Source: Mesorhizobium sp. M2A.F.Ca.ET.046.03.2.1
Lineage (GTDB): Bacteria; Pseudomonadota; Alphaproteobacteria; Rhizobiales; Rhizobiaceae
Direction of reading: 5' to 3'
DNA length: 64,000 nt
Assembly: GCF_003952425.1 (NCBI RefSeq)
Contig: NZ_CP034449.1
Coordinates: 7,308,808-7,372,807 of the forward strand
Shown here: positions 33,131-42,520 of the stretch, in pieces
Layout of the letters: every line of letters starts with the position of its first letter
Numbering within the stretch: the first letter of the stretch is position 1
Notes under the pieces: model-generated
The model's database searches: none
Seen by the model: only the letters and a program-made list of their open reading frames with translations
Told to the model about the DNA's origin: nothing
Translations under genes and position numbers: made by a program

Positions 33131-33549
33131 GCTCCTTGCACGCTGTTGAGCAGCGGCACGTTCACCGTGGTCGCATAGTTGACCGGGTACTCGCTGAAAT
33201 AGGGGAAGTTGATGACGAACGCGTAGCTGGCGTTGACATGCGCCATGCAGAAGCCGCCGCTCGCCGGATCGGTGGTGATCGTGACGTTGACGTTCTGCAA
33301 GCCGAGCGCCTGCAGCTTCTGGGTCGCGATCGCCTGTATGTCGGCCTGGGTCAGCGTGTTGTTGAGCTGCAGCGAGCGGGCGGAGGCCTCCAGCGCATAG
33401 CGCACGCTGGACTCGGAGTTCATCGACCAGCCGAAGGCGAAGATGCCGAAGAGCAGCATGATCAGGAAAGGCACAATGAGCGCAAACTCGATCGCGGCGC
33501 CGCCAGAGGCGTTGGCGGTAAACGCCTTGGCTCTCTGTTCAGCGGACAC
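33118..33549 (-). CDS. TadE-type pilus assembly protein
   Basis: A 143-residue protein with the TadE N-terminal motif ([20 protein letters not shown]), where the conserved Gly, Ala and Glu precede a membrane helix, as in minor pseudopilins of the Flp/Tad system. The C-terminal part is a small beta domain with one cysteine pair ([10 protein letters not shown] and the final GACPQ). It overlaps the next upstream gene by 11 bp; the order on the leftward strand is TadG-type, TadE-type, this gene. No Flp pilin, prepilin peptidase or CpaF ATPase is in the window. Confidence 0.8.
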   Translation of the reverse strand: MSAEQRAKAFTANASGGAAIEFALIVPFLIMLLFGIFAFGWSMNSESSVRYALEASARSLQLNNTLTQADIQAIATQKLQALGLQNVNVTITTDPASGGFCMAHVNASYAFVINFPYFSEYPVNYATTVNVPLLNSVQGACPQ

Positions 33550-33982
33550 GGATCACCTGCTGGTGGCCCATCGCGGTGTCGTGCGGAAAGGGGCCGAAGG
33601 CAAAGGGCGGACTCCAGGTGCCCGAGGCCTGGATCTCGACGAAGATCGTGGGCACTTTCGATCCCGCGCACATGGTCGACGCCGACGCCACTACGATCGT
33701 CCCGCATTTATAGACGCGATTGACGGTGACCGCCGCGTCCGTAGGCTTTTTCTCCCAACTCGCCAGCGCGGCTGCCCGCGTGCTGCTGTCGTCGCCGGAT
33801 CCCGCCAGGACCAGGTTTGCCGCCGTCTTCACACCGGCGCGCATCGAAAGCGAGTTGGTGACGTAGGACCAGCCGTCGACGGTGCCCAGCAGGGCGACGC
33901 ACAGCACCGGCAGCACAAGCGCGAATTCGACCGCGGCGGCGCCGGATCGGTCTCTGCGGAAACGGATCGCCGGTGGCTGCAT
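33539..33982 (-). CDS. TadE-type pilus assembly protein
   Basis: A 147-residue protein. The N-terminal [20 protein letters not shown] is the TadE processing and membrane motif. The rest is a periplasmic beta domain with two cysteines ([18 protein letters not shown]), which should form a disulfide. It follows the TadG-type gene by 5 bp and overlaps the third gene by 11 bp, so the three form one leftward operon. Start at 33982; the longer frame before it belongs to the TadG gene. Confidence 0.8.
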   Translation of the reverse strand: MQPPAIRFRRDRSGAAAVEFALVLPVLCVALLGTVDGWSYVTNSLSMRAGVKTAANLVLAGSGDDSSTRAAALASWEKKPTDAAVTVNRVYKCGTIVVASASTMCAGSKVPTIFVEIQASGTWSPPFAFGPFPHDTAMGHQQVIRVR

Positions 33983-33987
33983 GGCCG

Positions 33988-35295
33988 CTACTCGACGAGC
34001 ACTATGGACGTTGCGGCCGTGATGCCATCCATCCCATAGGCCGTGCAGTCCTGATTGATGGTGGAATTGCCTGACCACTGAACCGTGTCCGCAACGACCT
34101 GCGTGCAGCCACCCTTGCCGGAGAAATTGCCGAGATAGTTGACCTGCTGCTTGGGGAAGTAGATGGCGCCGGTCAGCAAGGAGGTCGCGGTACCGTTGAA
34201 GGTGCTCTGTGCCCAGACGCCAGTCCTGTCGCCGTAGAACAGCACACCGGAATAGGTGCCCGAGGTCGGCGCGCTCAGATTCACTGTGGCGTTGCCGTTC
34301 ATGCTGACGGTGTTGCTGCCGGACATGAAGATGGTTACGCCGTTGGTGCAAGGGGCGGCGCAGGTGATGACCGCACCCGCGTTGATCTTCAAATTCCCCT
34401 GGACGACATAGGTCCCGGAAGAGAGCGCGACATTGCCGTTGAGGTTCATGCCACTGCAATAGGTGCCAGGCTGTAGTGTTTGCGTCGTCTTGCTGGCGTT
34501 GACATTCCTGCACGGGTTCGTGACCGCGGGCGCCGGCAGGGAGGAGAAAGGATCGGCGGCCGGCAAGGCCTGTGTGATCTTCGACGCGCATTTCGTGGTC
34601 ACCGGGTTGTTCAGCACCATGCCGCCGACCGTGATCAGACAGTCGGCCTTCAGGCTCGCCGAGCCCTGCACCTTGATGGCATCACTGGCGGTCGAATCGG
34701 ACATGACGGAGCAGCCGTTAAGATTGACGGTGGTGCTGCCGGAAAAGAGCGCCGCCTGCGCGGCCGAGTTGTTGAGCGCCAGGATGCAAGCGTAGGAGGC
34801 GTCGTTGATCAGGGCCACCGCCCTCGCCCGCTCAGGCACCTTGCTCGATGTGAAGATCGAGGTGAACATCCGGTCCAGTTGCTGGTTGAGGATCACCTCG
34901 ACCGCCTTCTTGGCCGTGTATGCCCCGGATGTCGGCGGCGTGTGCACGGTGATGGTGCCTGTGCCCAGCCCGTTCGAAGTCGCCGATGTCGTGGCGGCCG
35001 CGGTGATGGTAGCCGTGTTGGAGCCCCAGGACTTTTCCACTGCGCCGGCATAAGCCGCCGCATCCGCCGTCGACTGCAGCTTCAGGCTCGAATAATACCA
35101 GTAGGAGGTCTCGACGCCGAGCCCCGCCCCGCCGACGACGACCGGCAGGGTTAGAGCGAATATGGTCGCGACATTGCCGCCCTTGCCTTCGCAAAAGCGT
35201 CGAATGAAGCGCCGGAAAAAAAGATGTCTGAAGAACCGACCTGAAGAGGCCATGGCCGAGCGCGCCCAAGCTATCCCAGCCATCACATCAATCAT
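33988..35295 (-). CDS. TadG-like pilus assembly protein
   Basis: A 435-residue protein. The N-terminal EGKGGNVATIFALTLPVVVG with VETSYWYY is the TadG motif and membrane anchor. The large extracytoplasmic part is Ser/Thr/Asn/Gly-rich and contains a beta-helix-like segment of polymorphic repeats (STTVNLNGCSVMSDSTASDA; NLNGNVALSSGTYVVQGNLK; SMNGNATVNLSAPTSGTY) with several cysteines. It is the first gene of the leftward operon, divergent from a paralogue at 35535-36752. The pair may coat or anchor a surface pilus; the remaining Tad machinery is elsewhere. Confidence 0.8.
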   Translation of the reverse strand: MIDVMAGIAWARSAMASSGRFFRHLFFRRFIRRFCEGKGGNVATIFALTLPVVVGGAGLGVETSYWYYSSLKLQSTADAAAYAGAVEKSWGSNTATITAAATTSATSNGLGTGTITVHTPPTSGAYTAKKAVEVILNQQLDRMFTSIFTSSKVPERARAVALINDASYACILALNNSAAQAALFSGSTTVNLNGCSVMSDSTASDAIKVQGSASLKADCLITVGGMVLNNPVTTKCASKITQALPAADPFSSLPAPAVTNPCRNVNASKTTQTLQPGTYCSGMNLNGNVALSSGTYVVQGNLKINAGAVITCAAPCTNGVTIFMSGSNTVSMNGNATVNLSAPTSGTYSGVLFYGDRTGVWAQSTFNGTATSLLTGAIYFPKQQVNYLGNFSGKGGCTQVVADTVQWSGNSTINQDCTAYGMDGITAATSIVLVE

Positions 35296-35534
35296 TGCCG
35301 TATGAACGAATGCCTAATTATTTCGGTCGAGTTGAGCCGGTAGGACCGCAGCGGGACGCCGCCTCCAACTTACGCCGCGCATACTCAGACTTAAGGCCTA
35401 CCCGCCCTAGGACTTAAGATGTAACCATCGGTAAAACCTAATATTTTAGCACTTTCTGCATTTTAACTTTTTTGGAAATCGCCCGTAGAGACCACACGCA
35501 TAACACTCTGTGAAATACGACGAGGGCGGGCGCC
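35296..35534. promoter_or_regulatory. Divergent promoter region of the two TadG-like genes
   Basis: 239 bp, AT-rich in its right half. Two copies of GACTTAAG lie at 35388 and 35412 (24 bp apart) and could be a regulator site. No clear -10/-35 pair was fixed for either side. Confidence 0.4.
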
Positions 35535-36752
35535 ATGCTTGGACGGTTTTGGGTTTCGAAGCGCGGCAACTTCGCGGTCGCAACGGCGGTTGCCATGGTG
35601 CCGCTGATGCTTGGTTTGGCAGCATCCATCGACCTGATCGGCACCAGCGACGACGCCGCCCAGCTGCAGAATTCCCTCGACGCCGCCGGCCTTGCGATGG
35701 GCACCAAATACCAGCCGGGCATGTCGGCGGGCGACCTGCGGCAACTGGGCCAGACCTTCTTCGCGGCCAATATGAGCGCCGCCGACGCGCAGGAGCTGTC
35801 GGGCAGCCTCGCCGCCTTCCAAGCCTCCGCCAGCGGCGATCCGGGCGCTTATTTCATTTCGGCGTCGTCGAGCATCAGCCGGCCGGCCTTCCTCGGCGCC
35901 ATGCCGGCCTGGCAGGCGACGCGCACCGCCTCGGTCAAGATCAAGCCCGGCGCGCAGGCCTGCGTGCTGGCGCTCAACCAGCATGCCGACAACGCGGTCA
36001 ACCTGCAGGGCTCGACCAATGTGGCGATGGCCGGCTGCGTGATCGCGGCCAATTCGGACGCCGCCGACTCCGTCAACCGCGGCGGCTCGGCGGTAGTCAG
36101 CGCAGCTTGCGTCTCGACGGTCGGCGCCACGCAAGGGTTGACGCCGCCCAGCGCCACGCTTTCCTGCGGCACGCCGCATGAGAACCAGTACGCCTCGTTC
36201 GATCCGCTGGCCGACGTTGTTCCGCCCGCCTACACGCTCTGCCTGCCGGTGCCCAACGGCAAGACGATAACGCTCTCGCCGGGCACCTATTGCGACAAGA
36301 CCCTGTCGGGAAAGATCACGCTCAATCCGGGCACCTACATCATGCGCAACGTCGTCATAAAGCCGGGCGGCAATGGCAGCCTGAGCGGCCAGGGCGTGAC
36401 GATCTTCCTGATGGAGAACTCGCAGCTCTACATCAACGCCAACGAGCAGGTGAACCTCTCGCCGCCCACCAGCGGCCCCTATGCCGGCATCACCATCTAC
36501 CAGGCGCATGGCAACACACGGGCGCTGACGCTGAACGGCGGATCCGGCTCGCTGGTGAGCGGTTTCATCTACGCGCCGGATGCGGCTATCACCTATACCG
36601 GAAATTCGGACATGAGCGCCCAGGGCAGTTGCCTGCGGCTGGTGGGCGACACCGTGGCAATGACGGGAAACTCCGCCGTGAAGTCGAACTGCACGGCCGA
36701 ACTGGGGAACCGGGAGATGTATGCGGGCCGGATGGTCACCCTGGCGAGGTGA
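35535..36752 (+). CDS. TadG-like pilus assembly protein
   Basis: A 405-residue paralogue of 33988-35295 on the opposite strand. The N-terminal KRGNFAVATAVAMVPLMLGL with AASIDL is the TadG motif and anchor. Then a helical region (LDAAGLAMGTKYQPGMSAGD), a stalk, and the same beta-helix-like block: VNLQGSTNVAMAGCVIAANS, ITLSPGTYCDKTLSGKITLN, GPYAGITIYQAHGNTRALTL. GAGGGCG is upstream of the ATG. Both TadG-like proteins share the pattern PGTY-C, so they are duplicates that have diverged. Confidence 0.8.
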   Translation: MLGRFWVSKRGNFAVATAVAMVPLMLGLAASIDLIGTSDDAAQLQNSLDAAGLAMGTKYQPGMSAGDLRQLGQTFFAANMSAADAQELSGSLAAFQASASGDPGAYFISASSSISRPAFLGAMPAWQATRTASVKIKPGAQACVLALNQHADNAVNLQGSTNVAMAGCVIAANSDAADSVNRGGSAVVSAACVSTVGATQGLTPPSATLSCGTPHENQYASFDPLADVVPPAYTLCLPVPNGKTITLSPGTYCDKTLSGKITLNPGTYIMRNVVIKPGGNGSLSGQGVTIFLMENSQLYINANEQVNLSPPTSGPYAGITIYQAHGNTRALTLNGGSGSLVSGFIYAPDAAITYTGNSDMSAQGSCLRLVGDTVAMTGNSAVKSNCTAELGNREMYAGRMVTLAR

Positions 36753-36832
36753 GACGGAAAGCGGCAGCGGCTCGCAAGGCCGCGGTGACCGATCTCCTGA
36801 TGGAAAATCGATGGCCCGGCCGCCACGCCGAA

Positions 36833-37063
36833 TTACGCGATGATGTCGGCGCCCGGCTGCTCGTCGAAGAGCACCGCGCAGCCGCGCTCCAGCGCAACCT
36901 GCGTCAAGGCGGTGGTCGCATCCTCGTCCGACGAGACGAAATCGCCGGTCAGCACGCGCAGTTCCTCGACGGCCCTCGACATAGGCACGACGCGCCCGGC
37001 CGAACGGTCGCTCACGCATGCGTCGATGACGCACAGAAGATCGATGAGTTCGAAATGATCCAT
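36833..37063 (-). CDS. Hypothetical small acidic protein
   Basis: A 76-residue protein starting at 37063 (MDHFELIDLL) with GGAGG seven bases upstream. It is acidic and helical with two cysteines (LLCVIDACVSDRS, ERGCAVLFDEQ) and no recognised domain. It lies leftward just past the end of the rightward TadG-like gene. Confidence 0.55.
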   Translation of the reverse strand: MDHFELIDLLCVIDACVSDRSAGRVVPMSRAVEELRVLTGDFVSSDEDATTALTQVALERGCAVLFDEQPGADIIA

Positions 37064-37134
37064 GGCGGCCTCCGCTGCGGCCATCCCTTCGCCCTGTCAA
37101 CGGCGTGTGGCGCGGACTGGTTCCCAGGCCGGCT

Positions 37135-37413
37135 TCATCCCTGCGGCCTTGCCGGCGCGAGCTTGAGGTCGAAGCGGGCCGGCAGGCATGGCTCGACACA
37201 GGCCTTGCGCACCGATCCGGTTGTCATGGTGTCGATTGGAAGAAGGACTATTATCCGAGCGTGGCGTGCCGGCCAGAGCGGCCTGTCAAAGAGAAGGAAG
37301 ACGCCGCCGATCATCAGCGCCAGGAGCAGTGCCGCAACAGGTTCGCGATCATGTTGCCGGGTTGCACGGCCAGCAACTCCAGGAGCGATTGAAGGGAAAG
37401 GCGTGCCCGTCAT
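37135..37413 (-). CDS. Possible small membrane protein
   Basis: A 92-residue open frame with one clear hydrophobic helix (VAALLLALMIGGVFLLFDRP) preceded by basic residues and a C-terminal part with two cysteines. No ribosome site is seen at the first ATG, and the start may lie further inside. The membrane helix makes it more likely than a random frame, but support is thin. Confidence 0.3.
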   Translation of the reverse strand: MTGTPFPSIAPGVAGRATRQHDREPVAALLLALMIGGVFLLFDRPLWPARHARIIVLLPIDTMTTGSVRKACVEPCLPARFDLKLAPARPQG

Positions 37414-37716
37414 ATCGCAGGAATGGCGGGCACGCTTCGGTCGACCGCCGATGAAGGGACTTGTCCGGCGGCTTGCTAACCAAATGAATTGATGGCGCTG
37501 TTGTTTCTTGAAAATCGGCGACTCGGGCCTCTGCGTTCGGCGGCTGAGACTTCAGTCTGAAAACCGCTTCGGACCGTCGCCCAAGGGCCGGACAATCGCT
37601 TTCAGCTGCCGTTGCCCGGCCATTGAAATCGGCGAAAGGAGAGAAGACACGGCGTGCTGACGGGTCCGCCTTTTTGACTGGCCGTTCCAACTGCTCCTTC
37701 CAAGTTCAAGGTAGAG
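37414..37716. other. Intergenic region without recognisable gene
   Basis: About 300 bp with no ribosome site, no family match and no repeat that I could identify. Confidence 0.35.
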
Positions 37717-37908
37717 TTAGTCCTCGAGGTCCATCGGCTGATGGCCGGGCTGCTGGTGCCAAAGCACCTGGCGATAATCCGTCAGTTCGACGACCTGCGT
37801 GCAGACCGGACAGATGTAGCTGTCGCAGCATTGGCGAAGCGCCGGCGACCCGCGGCGAGCGGCAATGACCGGCGGACGCGAATAGGCTTTGACGGCCTGA
37901 TCAAGCAT
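37717..37908 (-). CDS. Small protein with zinc-ribbon-like cysteines
   Basis: A 63-residue protein starting at 37908 (MLDQAVKAYS) with AGGAGGAAA upstream. Cysteines at CCDSYICPVCTQ and a nearby HQQPGHQP could make a zinc site of the rubredoxin-knuckle type, but the pattern is short and not a recognised family. The ribosome site and clean stop support it as a real gene. Confidence 0.6.
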   Translation of the reverse strand: MLDQAVKAYSRPPVIAARRGSPALRQCCDSYICPVCTQVVELTDYRQVLWHQQPGHQPMDLED

Positions 37909-38549
37909 GGTTTCCTCCTGGTGGTTGTCGATTATCCCCGCCCAAAGGCTTCTTCCCTCGCCGGCGATGTCGTGCCGCCGCGGCGCTCGGCCAGCGCTGG
38001 AACAGGTTCGGCATGATGCTGATGGGGGAACGCACGAGACCGCGATGATATCGCCTTCATTGTTGCCGAGGGTCGCATCGAATTCTCCCTGTCGGGCGAA
38101 AACGGATGGTCCCTCAACCACCGCCGTGCCAGCGCAAGAAGAGCAAAGCACCTGCGACAAGGTTCCGCATTAACTTCGGATAAGGCGCAAAGAAATCTTC
38201 CAAAAATTCTCCGACCGCCGGGAGCGCCCAATTATATTAGCAATCACTCATAATAAGGTGTTTGAATTAGACGGCGTCGCCGACGATCGCAACGTCAGGC
38301 GCCGCTTCACATGGGAGGGAAACCACGTGTAGCCCGGCAGCCGCACGATCTCGACACGCGTCTTGGCGGGCGCGCGGACCGACTCCTGTGAAGGATACCG
38401 TTCTGAAATCTCAGCAACCTTCAGGACGTCTCAACCTATTGATCTAGCGAGAAATACTTGAAAACTGTCGGTCCAGCTCGTCCCACAGTTTGTCACAAAA
38501 TCCGGATCGAAACGTGGGACGCGATGTGGGACTTCAGAACGAGGTTTCG
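37909..38549. other. Intergenic region at the left edge of the decayed island
   Basis: About 640 bp upstream of the broken integrase. The part at 38270-38400 reads leftward as a plausible coding remnant (KTRVEIVRLPGYTWFPSHVK) but I cannot name it. Nearby GTCCCAC (38493) and GTGGGAC (38513, 38524) lie as inverted and direct repeats before the integrase, where an attachment site would be expected; no tRNA gene is present. Confidence 0.35.
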
Positions 38550-39700
38550 ATGGCGCTGACTACTCTCAAGGTCAAACATGCTGGCCCCGGCAGGCACGCC
38601 GACTTGCACGGGCTATATCTGCTTGTGCGCGAAAGCGGAACGCGATCGTGGGTGCTCCGGATGCAGCATGCCGGGCAGCGGCGGGATTTCGGTCTGGGAC
38701 CCGCCCACGACGTACCACTGGCCGACGCGCGGATACTCGCGGCAGACCTGCGCAGGGCGGTACGCGCCGGCATTGATCCGACCTCCAGGCGGCGCGCGAC
38801 CCGTAAATCGGCACGACCTTCGAGAAGGTGACGCGCGATTGCTACGACGCGATAAGGGCGGCTGGAAGGACCAGCGACACGCCTCATGGATGTCGAGCTT
38901 TGAGCGGCACGTGCATATTGGCGGCAAAGCCGTTACAGCGGTCGACAGCGCGGCGGTGCTGTCCGTGCTGGAGCCGATCTGGTTGACCATCCCGGATACA
39001 GCCAAGCGGGTGCTTCAGCGTATCGGCACCGTGATGGACTTCGCGCACATCAAAGGGCTGGTGCCGGACGAAGTTTCGCTTCGATCGGTGACGCGCGGTC
39101 TGCCGCGCCAGACCCGTCGCGCGACCCACCGCGCCGCGATGCCGCATGAGGATGCGCCCGCCTTCATGAAGACGCTGAGCGCTCTTCCCTCAACCCTCGG
39201 TCGGGACGCGCTCAGGCTCACGGTACTGACCGCTGTGCGTTCGAATGAGGCTCGCAAGGCGACCTGGGCCGAGTTCGATCTCGACAAGGCGGTCTGGTCG
39301 ATACCCGCGGCCAGAATGAAGATGAAGGAAGCCCACGTCGTTCCGCTCGCCCCCGCTACGGTCAAGCTGCTGCGCGCGCTGCACCAGCGTCACCTCGCAT
39401 TACACGGCGAGGTTAAGCCGGAGAGCCTGCTGTTCAGCTTCACAGGTGACAAGCCGATCAGCGATATGACCATGCTAAAGGTTCTGCGGGACATGAAGGT
39501 TGGGAATGCGACCGTTCACGGCTTTCGCAGCACGTTCACCGATTGGGTGGCCGAATGCACCAACGTGCCGAAGGAAAGTCGCAGACAAGGCTTTGGCACA
39601 TCGCATCGCCAACGCGGTTGAAGCAGCCTATCGGCGCACCGATTTTTTTGACCGGCGTCGTATGCTGATGAACGAGTGGACCGAGTTTCTCCTGGGCTAA
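38550..39700 (+). pseudogene. Tyrosine recombinase/integrase, multiply frameshifted
   Basis: Remains of a P4-type (DUF4102) integrase. The N-terminal DNA-binding domain reads from 38550 (LHGLYLLVRESGTRSWVLRM; RRDFGLGPAHDVPLADARIL) and stops at 38831. The next piece (TTFEKVTRDCYDAIRA) is in a second frame, and the catalytic part in a third: Arg in LTAVRSNEARKATW, and VHGFRSTFTDW holding the His and second Arg. An extra base near 39575 shifts the C-terminus into another frame, where the nucleophile Tyr lies in EAAYRRTDFFDRRR (39629). All catalytic residues survive but never in one frame, so the gene is dead. Confidence 0.85.
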
Positions 39701-39703
39701 GTG

Positions 39704-39790
39704 CAGGGCGAACCGCTCGACCTCACTGCCGAGGAGAACGCCACCATTGGGGCGCTAAACGCCGAATATCAGAAGCTCGAGGCCGAATAT
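39704..39790 (+). pseudogene. ParB-like fragment
   Basis: LDLTAEENATIGALNAEYQK and EAEYVRTE resemble the helical stretch in rhizobial ParB-like plasmid/ICE nucleases (the AL.AEY..LE.EY pattern). Only about 28 codons remain, fused directly to the HxlR fragment. The match is from memory of the pattern and is tentative. Confidence 0.4.
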
Positions 39791-40049
39791 GTCCGAACTG
39801 AACCGGCTGATGCCCGCTATCAGCCAGAAGGTCTTGATCCAGCAATTGCGCGAGATGGAGGCGCACGGCATCGTGAGCCGCACGGTGTTCCCGCAGGTGC
39901 CGCCTAGAGTGGATTATGAAGCGACGCCGCTGGGCCAAAGCCTGAGGCCAGTTCTACTTGACCTGTGCAAATGGGGCCGCCGCCACGCCGCCGAGCTCGA
40001 CGAACTCGATAGCCTCGGCGATGGCGGGAAACTGTCGCTGCCCGATTAG
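39789..40049 (+). pseudogene. HxlR-family regulator, 5'-truncated
   Basis: The C-terminal two thirds of an HxlR winged-helix regulator: ELNRLMPAISQKVLIQQLRE, EAHGIVSRTVFPQVPPRVDY and GQSLRPVLLDLCKWGRRHA. The N-terminal helix with the sensor cysteine is missing, cut off at the ParB-like fragment. The residual frame is intact to its stop, so a shortened product is conceivable, but its natural start is gone. Confidence 0.7.
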
Positions 40050-40050
40050 T

Positions 40051-41031
40051 CTAGCCGCGCGGCGCGTCGTCTTCGCCCTCGACCATCAGCTTTCCGATCA
40101 ATTCGCGAACCCAGCGCTGCCCGGCATGGCCGTGACAACGCTCGTGCCAGATCAAGCCGATATCGAACCGCTCGCTCAGCCAGGGCAGATCGATGATCGT
40201 CAGCCTTTCCGATTGGGCACGAAACAGCCGCCTGGGTACGAGCGCGACAAGATCGCTGCTGGAAACAATTTCGGGAATGAACAAGAACGAGCCCGCTGAC
40301 ATGACGACATTGCGCCGATAACCGAGAACCCCCAAGGCGTCGTCAACTGGTGTCTCGAAATTGCCGCCTCGCCGTGAGACGATGATATGTTCCAGCCTGA
40401 CATAGTTCTCGATCGTCAGACCAGGCTTCAGATCCGGGTGGCTTTGCCTGCCGATGAGGACATATGTTTCCTCGTAAAGATGACATGCACGTAGATGCGG
40501 CATCGCGGGATCGGGTGTGGCGATCACCAAATCGATATCGCCGTTCGCCAACTGCTGTTCCATGAGGGCGGGGGACAGGTGCCAAACCGCCACGCGCACG
40601 CCTGGTGCTATCCGCCGGAGCGCTAAGACGAGCGGCATCACAACGGCTGCCTGGACATAATCCGAGCAAGCGATCGACACAGCGAGTTGCGCCGTTTCGG
40701 GATCGAAGTCCCTGTGGGATTGCAGTGTCGAGCGCACCCGATCCAACGCCTCGCGCAATTGCGGGGCAAGTTCTGTTGCCTTGGCGGTCGGGGTCATTCC
40801 GCGCTGGGCGGGAAGAAGCAAGGGATCGTCGAACAAATCCCGCAGCCGCGCGAGTTGCGCACTGACTGCCGGCTGGCTGAGATGCAGCTTCGCCGCCGCC
40901 TTGGTGACGTTCCGTTCGGCGAGCAGCACTTCGAGCGTTGCCAGAAGGTTGAGGTCGATGCGGCTGGTATCTACCACCTTTATTCCCGAACAAAATATAA
41001 TCGATTTCAAATATGGCCGGAAAGCCTCCAT
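40051..41031 (-). CDS. LysR-family transcriptional regulator
   Basis: A regulator of up to 326 residues. The N-terminal winged helix (RIDLNLLATLEVLLAERNVT, KAAAKLHLSQPAVSAQLARL) and the LysR substrate-binding domain (GDIDLVIATPDPAMPHLRAC; YEETYVLIGRQSHPDLKPGL) are complete. The first 18 residues before DTSRIDLNLL are atypical, so the true start is probably the GTG one or two codons before DTSR rather than the ATG at 41031. Relatives (NodD/SyrM-like LysR subgroup) respond to aromatic compounds. It is divergent from the flavodoxin-type oxidoreductase at 41390, its likely target. Confidence 0.85.
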   Translation of the reverse strand: MEAFRPYLKSIIFCSGIKVVDTSRIDLNLLATLEVLLAERNVTKAAAKLHLSQPAVSAQLARLRDLFDDPLLLPAQRGMTPTAKATELAPQLREALDRVRSTLQSHRDFDPETAQLAVSIACSDYVQAAVVMPLVLALRRIAPGVRVAVWHLSPALMEQQLANGDIDLVIATPDPAMPHLRACHLYEETYVLIGRQSHPDLKPGLTIENYVRLEHIIVSRRGGNFETPVDDALGVLGYRRNVVMSAGSFLFIPEIVSSSDLVALVPRRLFRAQSERLTIIDLPWLSERFDIGLIWHERCHGHAGQRWVRELIGKLMVEGEDDAPRG

Positions 41032-41184
41032 CCTGCAAGCATCGACGCGGGAGCTTCACCAATCTCTCCCGCGGGAGGCAAGGATGGTCATCGTCAGTTT
41101 TCTTTATCCAATACTGAGCAAGCACGCTTCGATGCTGCCCATCATGTCGAGAAACATGTGCCCTTGGCCCCGGGCCTGCTTGGC

Positions 41185-41353
41185 GGCGCCGTCAGAGGCA
41201 TTCATCGATGCCGGCTACACCAAGCGTCAGGCGCTCGACGTGCTGATAGGGCTTGCCGCCAAGCTCATCTCCAACTTCACCAACGCGCTGGCCCATACCG
41301 AGCTTTATGATCGGGTGAAGCCGCTGGCTTGGGTACATCCCAGCGAGCGCTGA
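41185..41353 (+). pseudogene. Carboxymuconolactone decarboxylase-family C-terminal fragment
   Basis: EAFIDAGYTKRQALDVLIGL and AAKLISNFTNALAHTELYDR are the end of an AhpD/CMD-type protein, where the CxxC active-site half normally precedes them. That half is missing; upstream sequence is unrelated. The stop at 41353 is natural. It lies between the divergent LysR and oxidoreductase genes, as these families often do when intact. Confidence 0.75.
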
Positions 41354-41389
41354 AGCGCACCCCCCACTCCACGATAGAGACAGAGAAGC

Positions 41390-42190
41390 ATGATGATGAA
41401 GAATATCCTGATTGTATCTGCGCACCCCGAACCAACCTCGCTCACCCGGCAGTTGGTCGATGTTACTGTCGAGACGCTTGGCGCCGCCGGACACGAGATC
41501 GTGCAATCCGAACTTTACGGCATGAAGTGGAAAGCAGTGTTCGACGCCGACGACTTTCCCGTCCGCACCAATCCCGACCGGCTGTCGTTCATCATGGAAT
41601 CCGGCCATGCCTATGCGACCGGCAACCAGACGCCGGATGTTGTCGCCGAACAGGCCAAACTCCTTGCCGCGGACGCGGTCATCCTGCAGTTCCCGCTGTG
41701 GTGGTACAGCGTGCCCGCGATCCTGAAGGGCTGGATCGAACGCGTCTATGCCTTTGGTTTCGCTTATGGCTACCAGAACGGCACCAACGAGTTTCGCTTC
41801 GGGAACGGCATCCTGAAGGGCAAGCGCGCGCTGGTAAATGTTCAGGCCGGTGGACCTGTGGTGGACTATGGCCCGCGCGGGATCAACGCGCCGATTGAGC
41901 AGCTGCTCTTTCCGCTGACCCACGGCGCGCTCTTCTATCCGGGCATGGATGTGCTGCCCACGCACGCTGTCTACAGCGCCGGCCATGTCTCCACCGCCGA
42001 AGAGGTCGAGGCGATCAAGGCGGGCTGGCGCGCGCGACTCGCCGGGCTGTTCACGGACGCGCCAATCCCGTTCCGTGCGCAGAACGGAGGCGATTTCCCC
42101 GATCGCCACACCATGGCGGATGACGTCGCGCCGGGCCAGACCGGCATCGTCGCGCATGTCGAAAGGGTGGTCGAGACGGTTGACGCGTGA
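41390..42190 (+). CDS. NAD(P)H-dependent quinone oxidoreductase, flavodoxin-like
   Basis: A 266-residue flavodoxin-fold protein (NQO1/MdaB/KefF group). NILIVSAHPEPTSLTRQLVD at the N-terminus is the FMN/FAD phosphate loop; FPLWWYSVPAILKGWIERVY near residue 100 is the family's hallmark. It should carry out two-electron reduction of quinones or related electrophiles. Three ATGs in a row start at 41390, and GAGACAGAGAAG precedes them. It is divergent from the LysR regulator and adjacent to a broken MFS pump, which suggests a former detoxification unit for quinones or aromatic compounds. Confidence 0.85.
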   Translation: MMMKNILIVSAHPEPTSLTRQLVDVTVETLGAAGHEIVQSELYGMKWKAVFDADDFPVRTNPDRLSFIMESGHAYATGNQTPDVVAEQAKLLAADAVILQFPLWWYSVPAILKGWIERVYAFGFAYGYQNGTNEFRFGNGILKGKRALVNVQAGGPVVDYGPRGINAPIEQLLFPLTHGALFYPGMDVLPTHAVYSAGHVSTAEEVEAIKAGWRARLAGLFTDAPIPFRAQNGGDFPDRHTMADDVAPGQTGIVAHVERVVETVDA

Positions 42191-42202
42191 GGCACGACGA
42201 TC

Positions 42203-42520
42203 ATGAAGCCTTCGCTGATCGCGCTGGCCGCGGGAGCATTTGCCATTGGCACGACTGAGTTCGTGATCATCGGCCTGGTTCCCGGGATCGGGCGCGATCT
42301 CGGGATAACGCTCCCGGCGGCTGGTCTGCTCGTTTCCGGCTATGCCCTCGCCGTGACGGCCGGTGCCCCCACGGTCACGGCGTCAGTCGGGGCATCTGCC
42401 GCGCCGGCCGCTAGCGGTTGGATTGATGCTGCTGTTCGCGCTCGGCAATCTCTTGAGCGGCTTCGCGTCCGGCTATGGCGCGATGCTGGCGGGACGCATC
42501 ATCGTCCCGCTGGGCCTTCC
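42203..42520 (+). pseudogene. MFS transporter, frameshifted and truncated
   Basis: The start is intact (LIALAAGAFAIGTTEFVIIG with LVPGIGRDLGI), the mark of the DHA1/AraJ-type drug:H+ antiporters. After about 55 codons one frame ends the match and the continuation (RRPLAVGLMLLFALGNLLSG with FASGYGAMLAGRIIV) appears in another frame around 42385. The gene then stops matching near 42510, so only about 100 of the usual 400 residues remain. Confidence 0.8.

Noticed and set aside
35463..37199. Leftward 578-codon frame over the second TadG-like gene
   Set aside because: Antisense to a protein with a clear TadG motif and signal anchor; the translation is Arg/Gly/His-rich without motif.
38240..38549. 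tRNA gene as integration target upstream of the integrase
   Set aside because: No cloverleaf or T-arm sequence can be drawn; only short GTCCCAC/GTGGGAC repeats are present.
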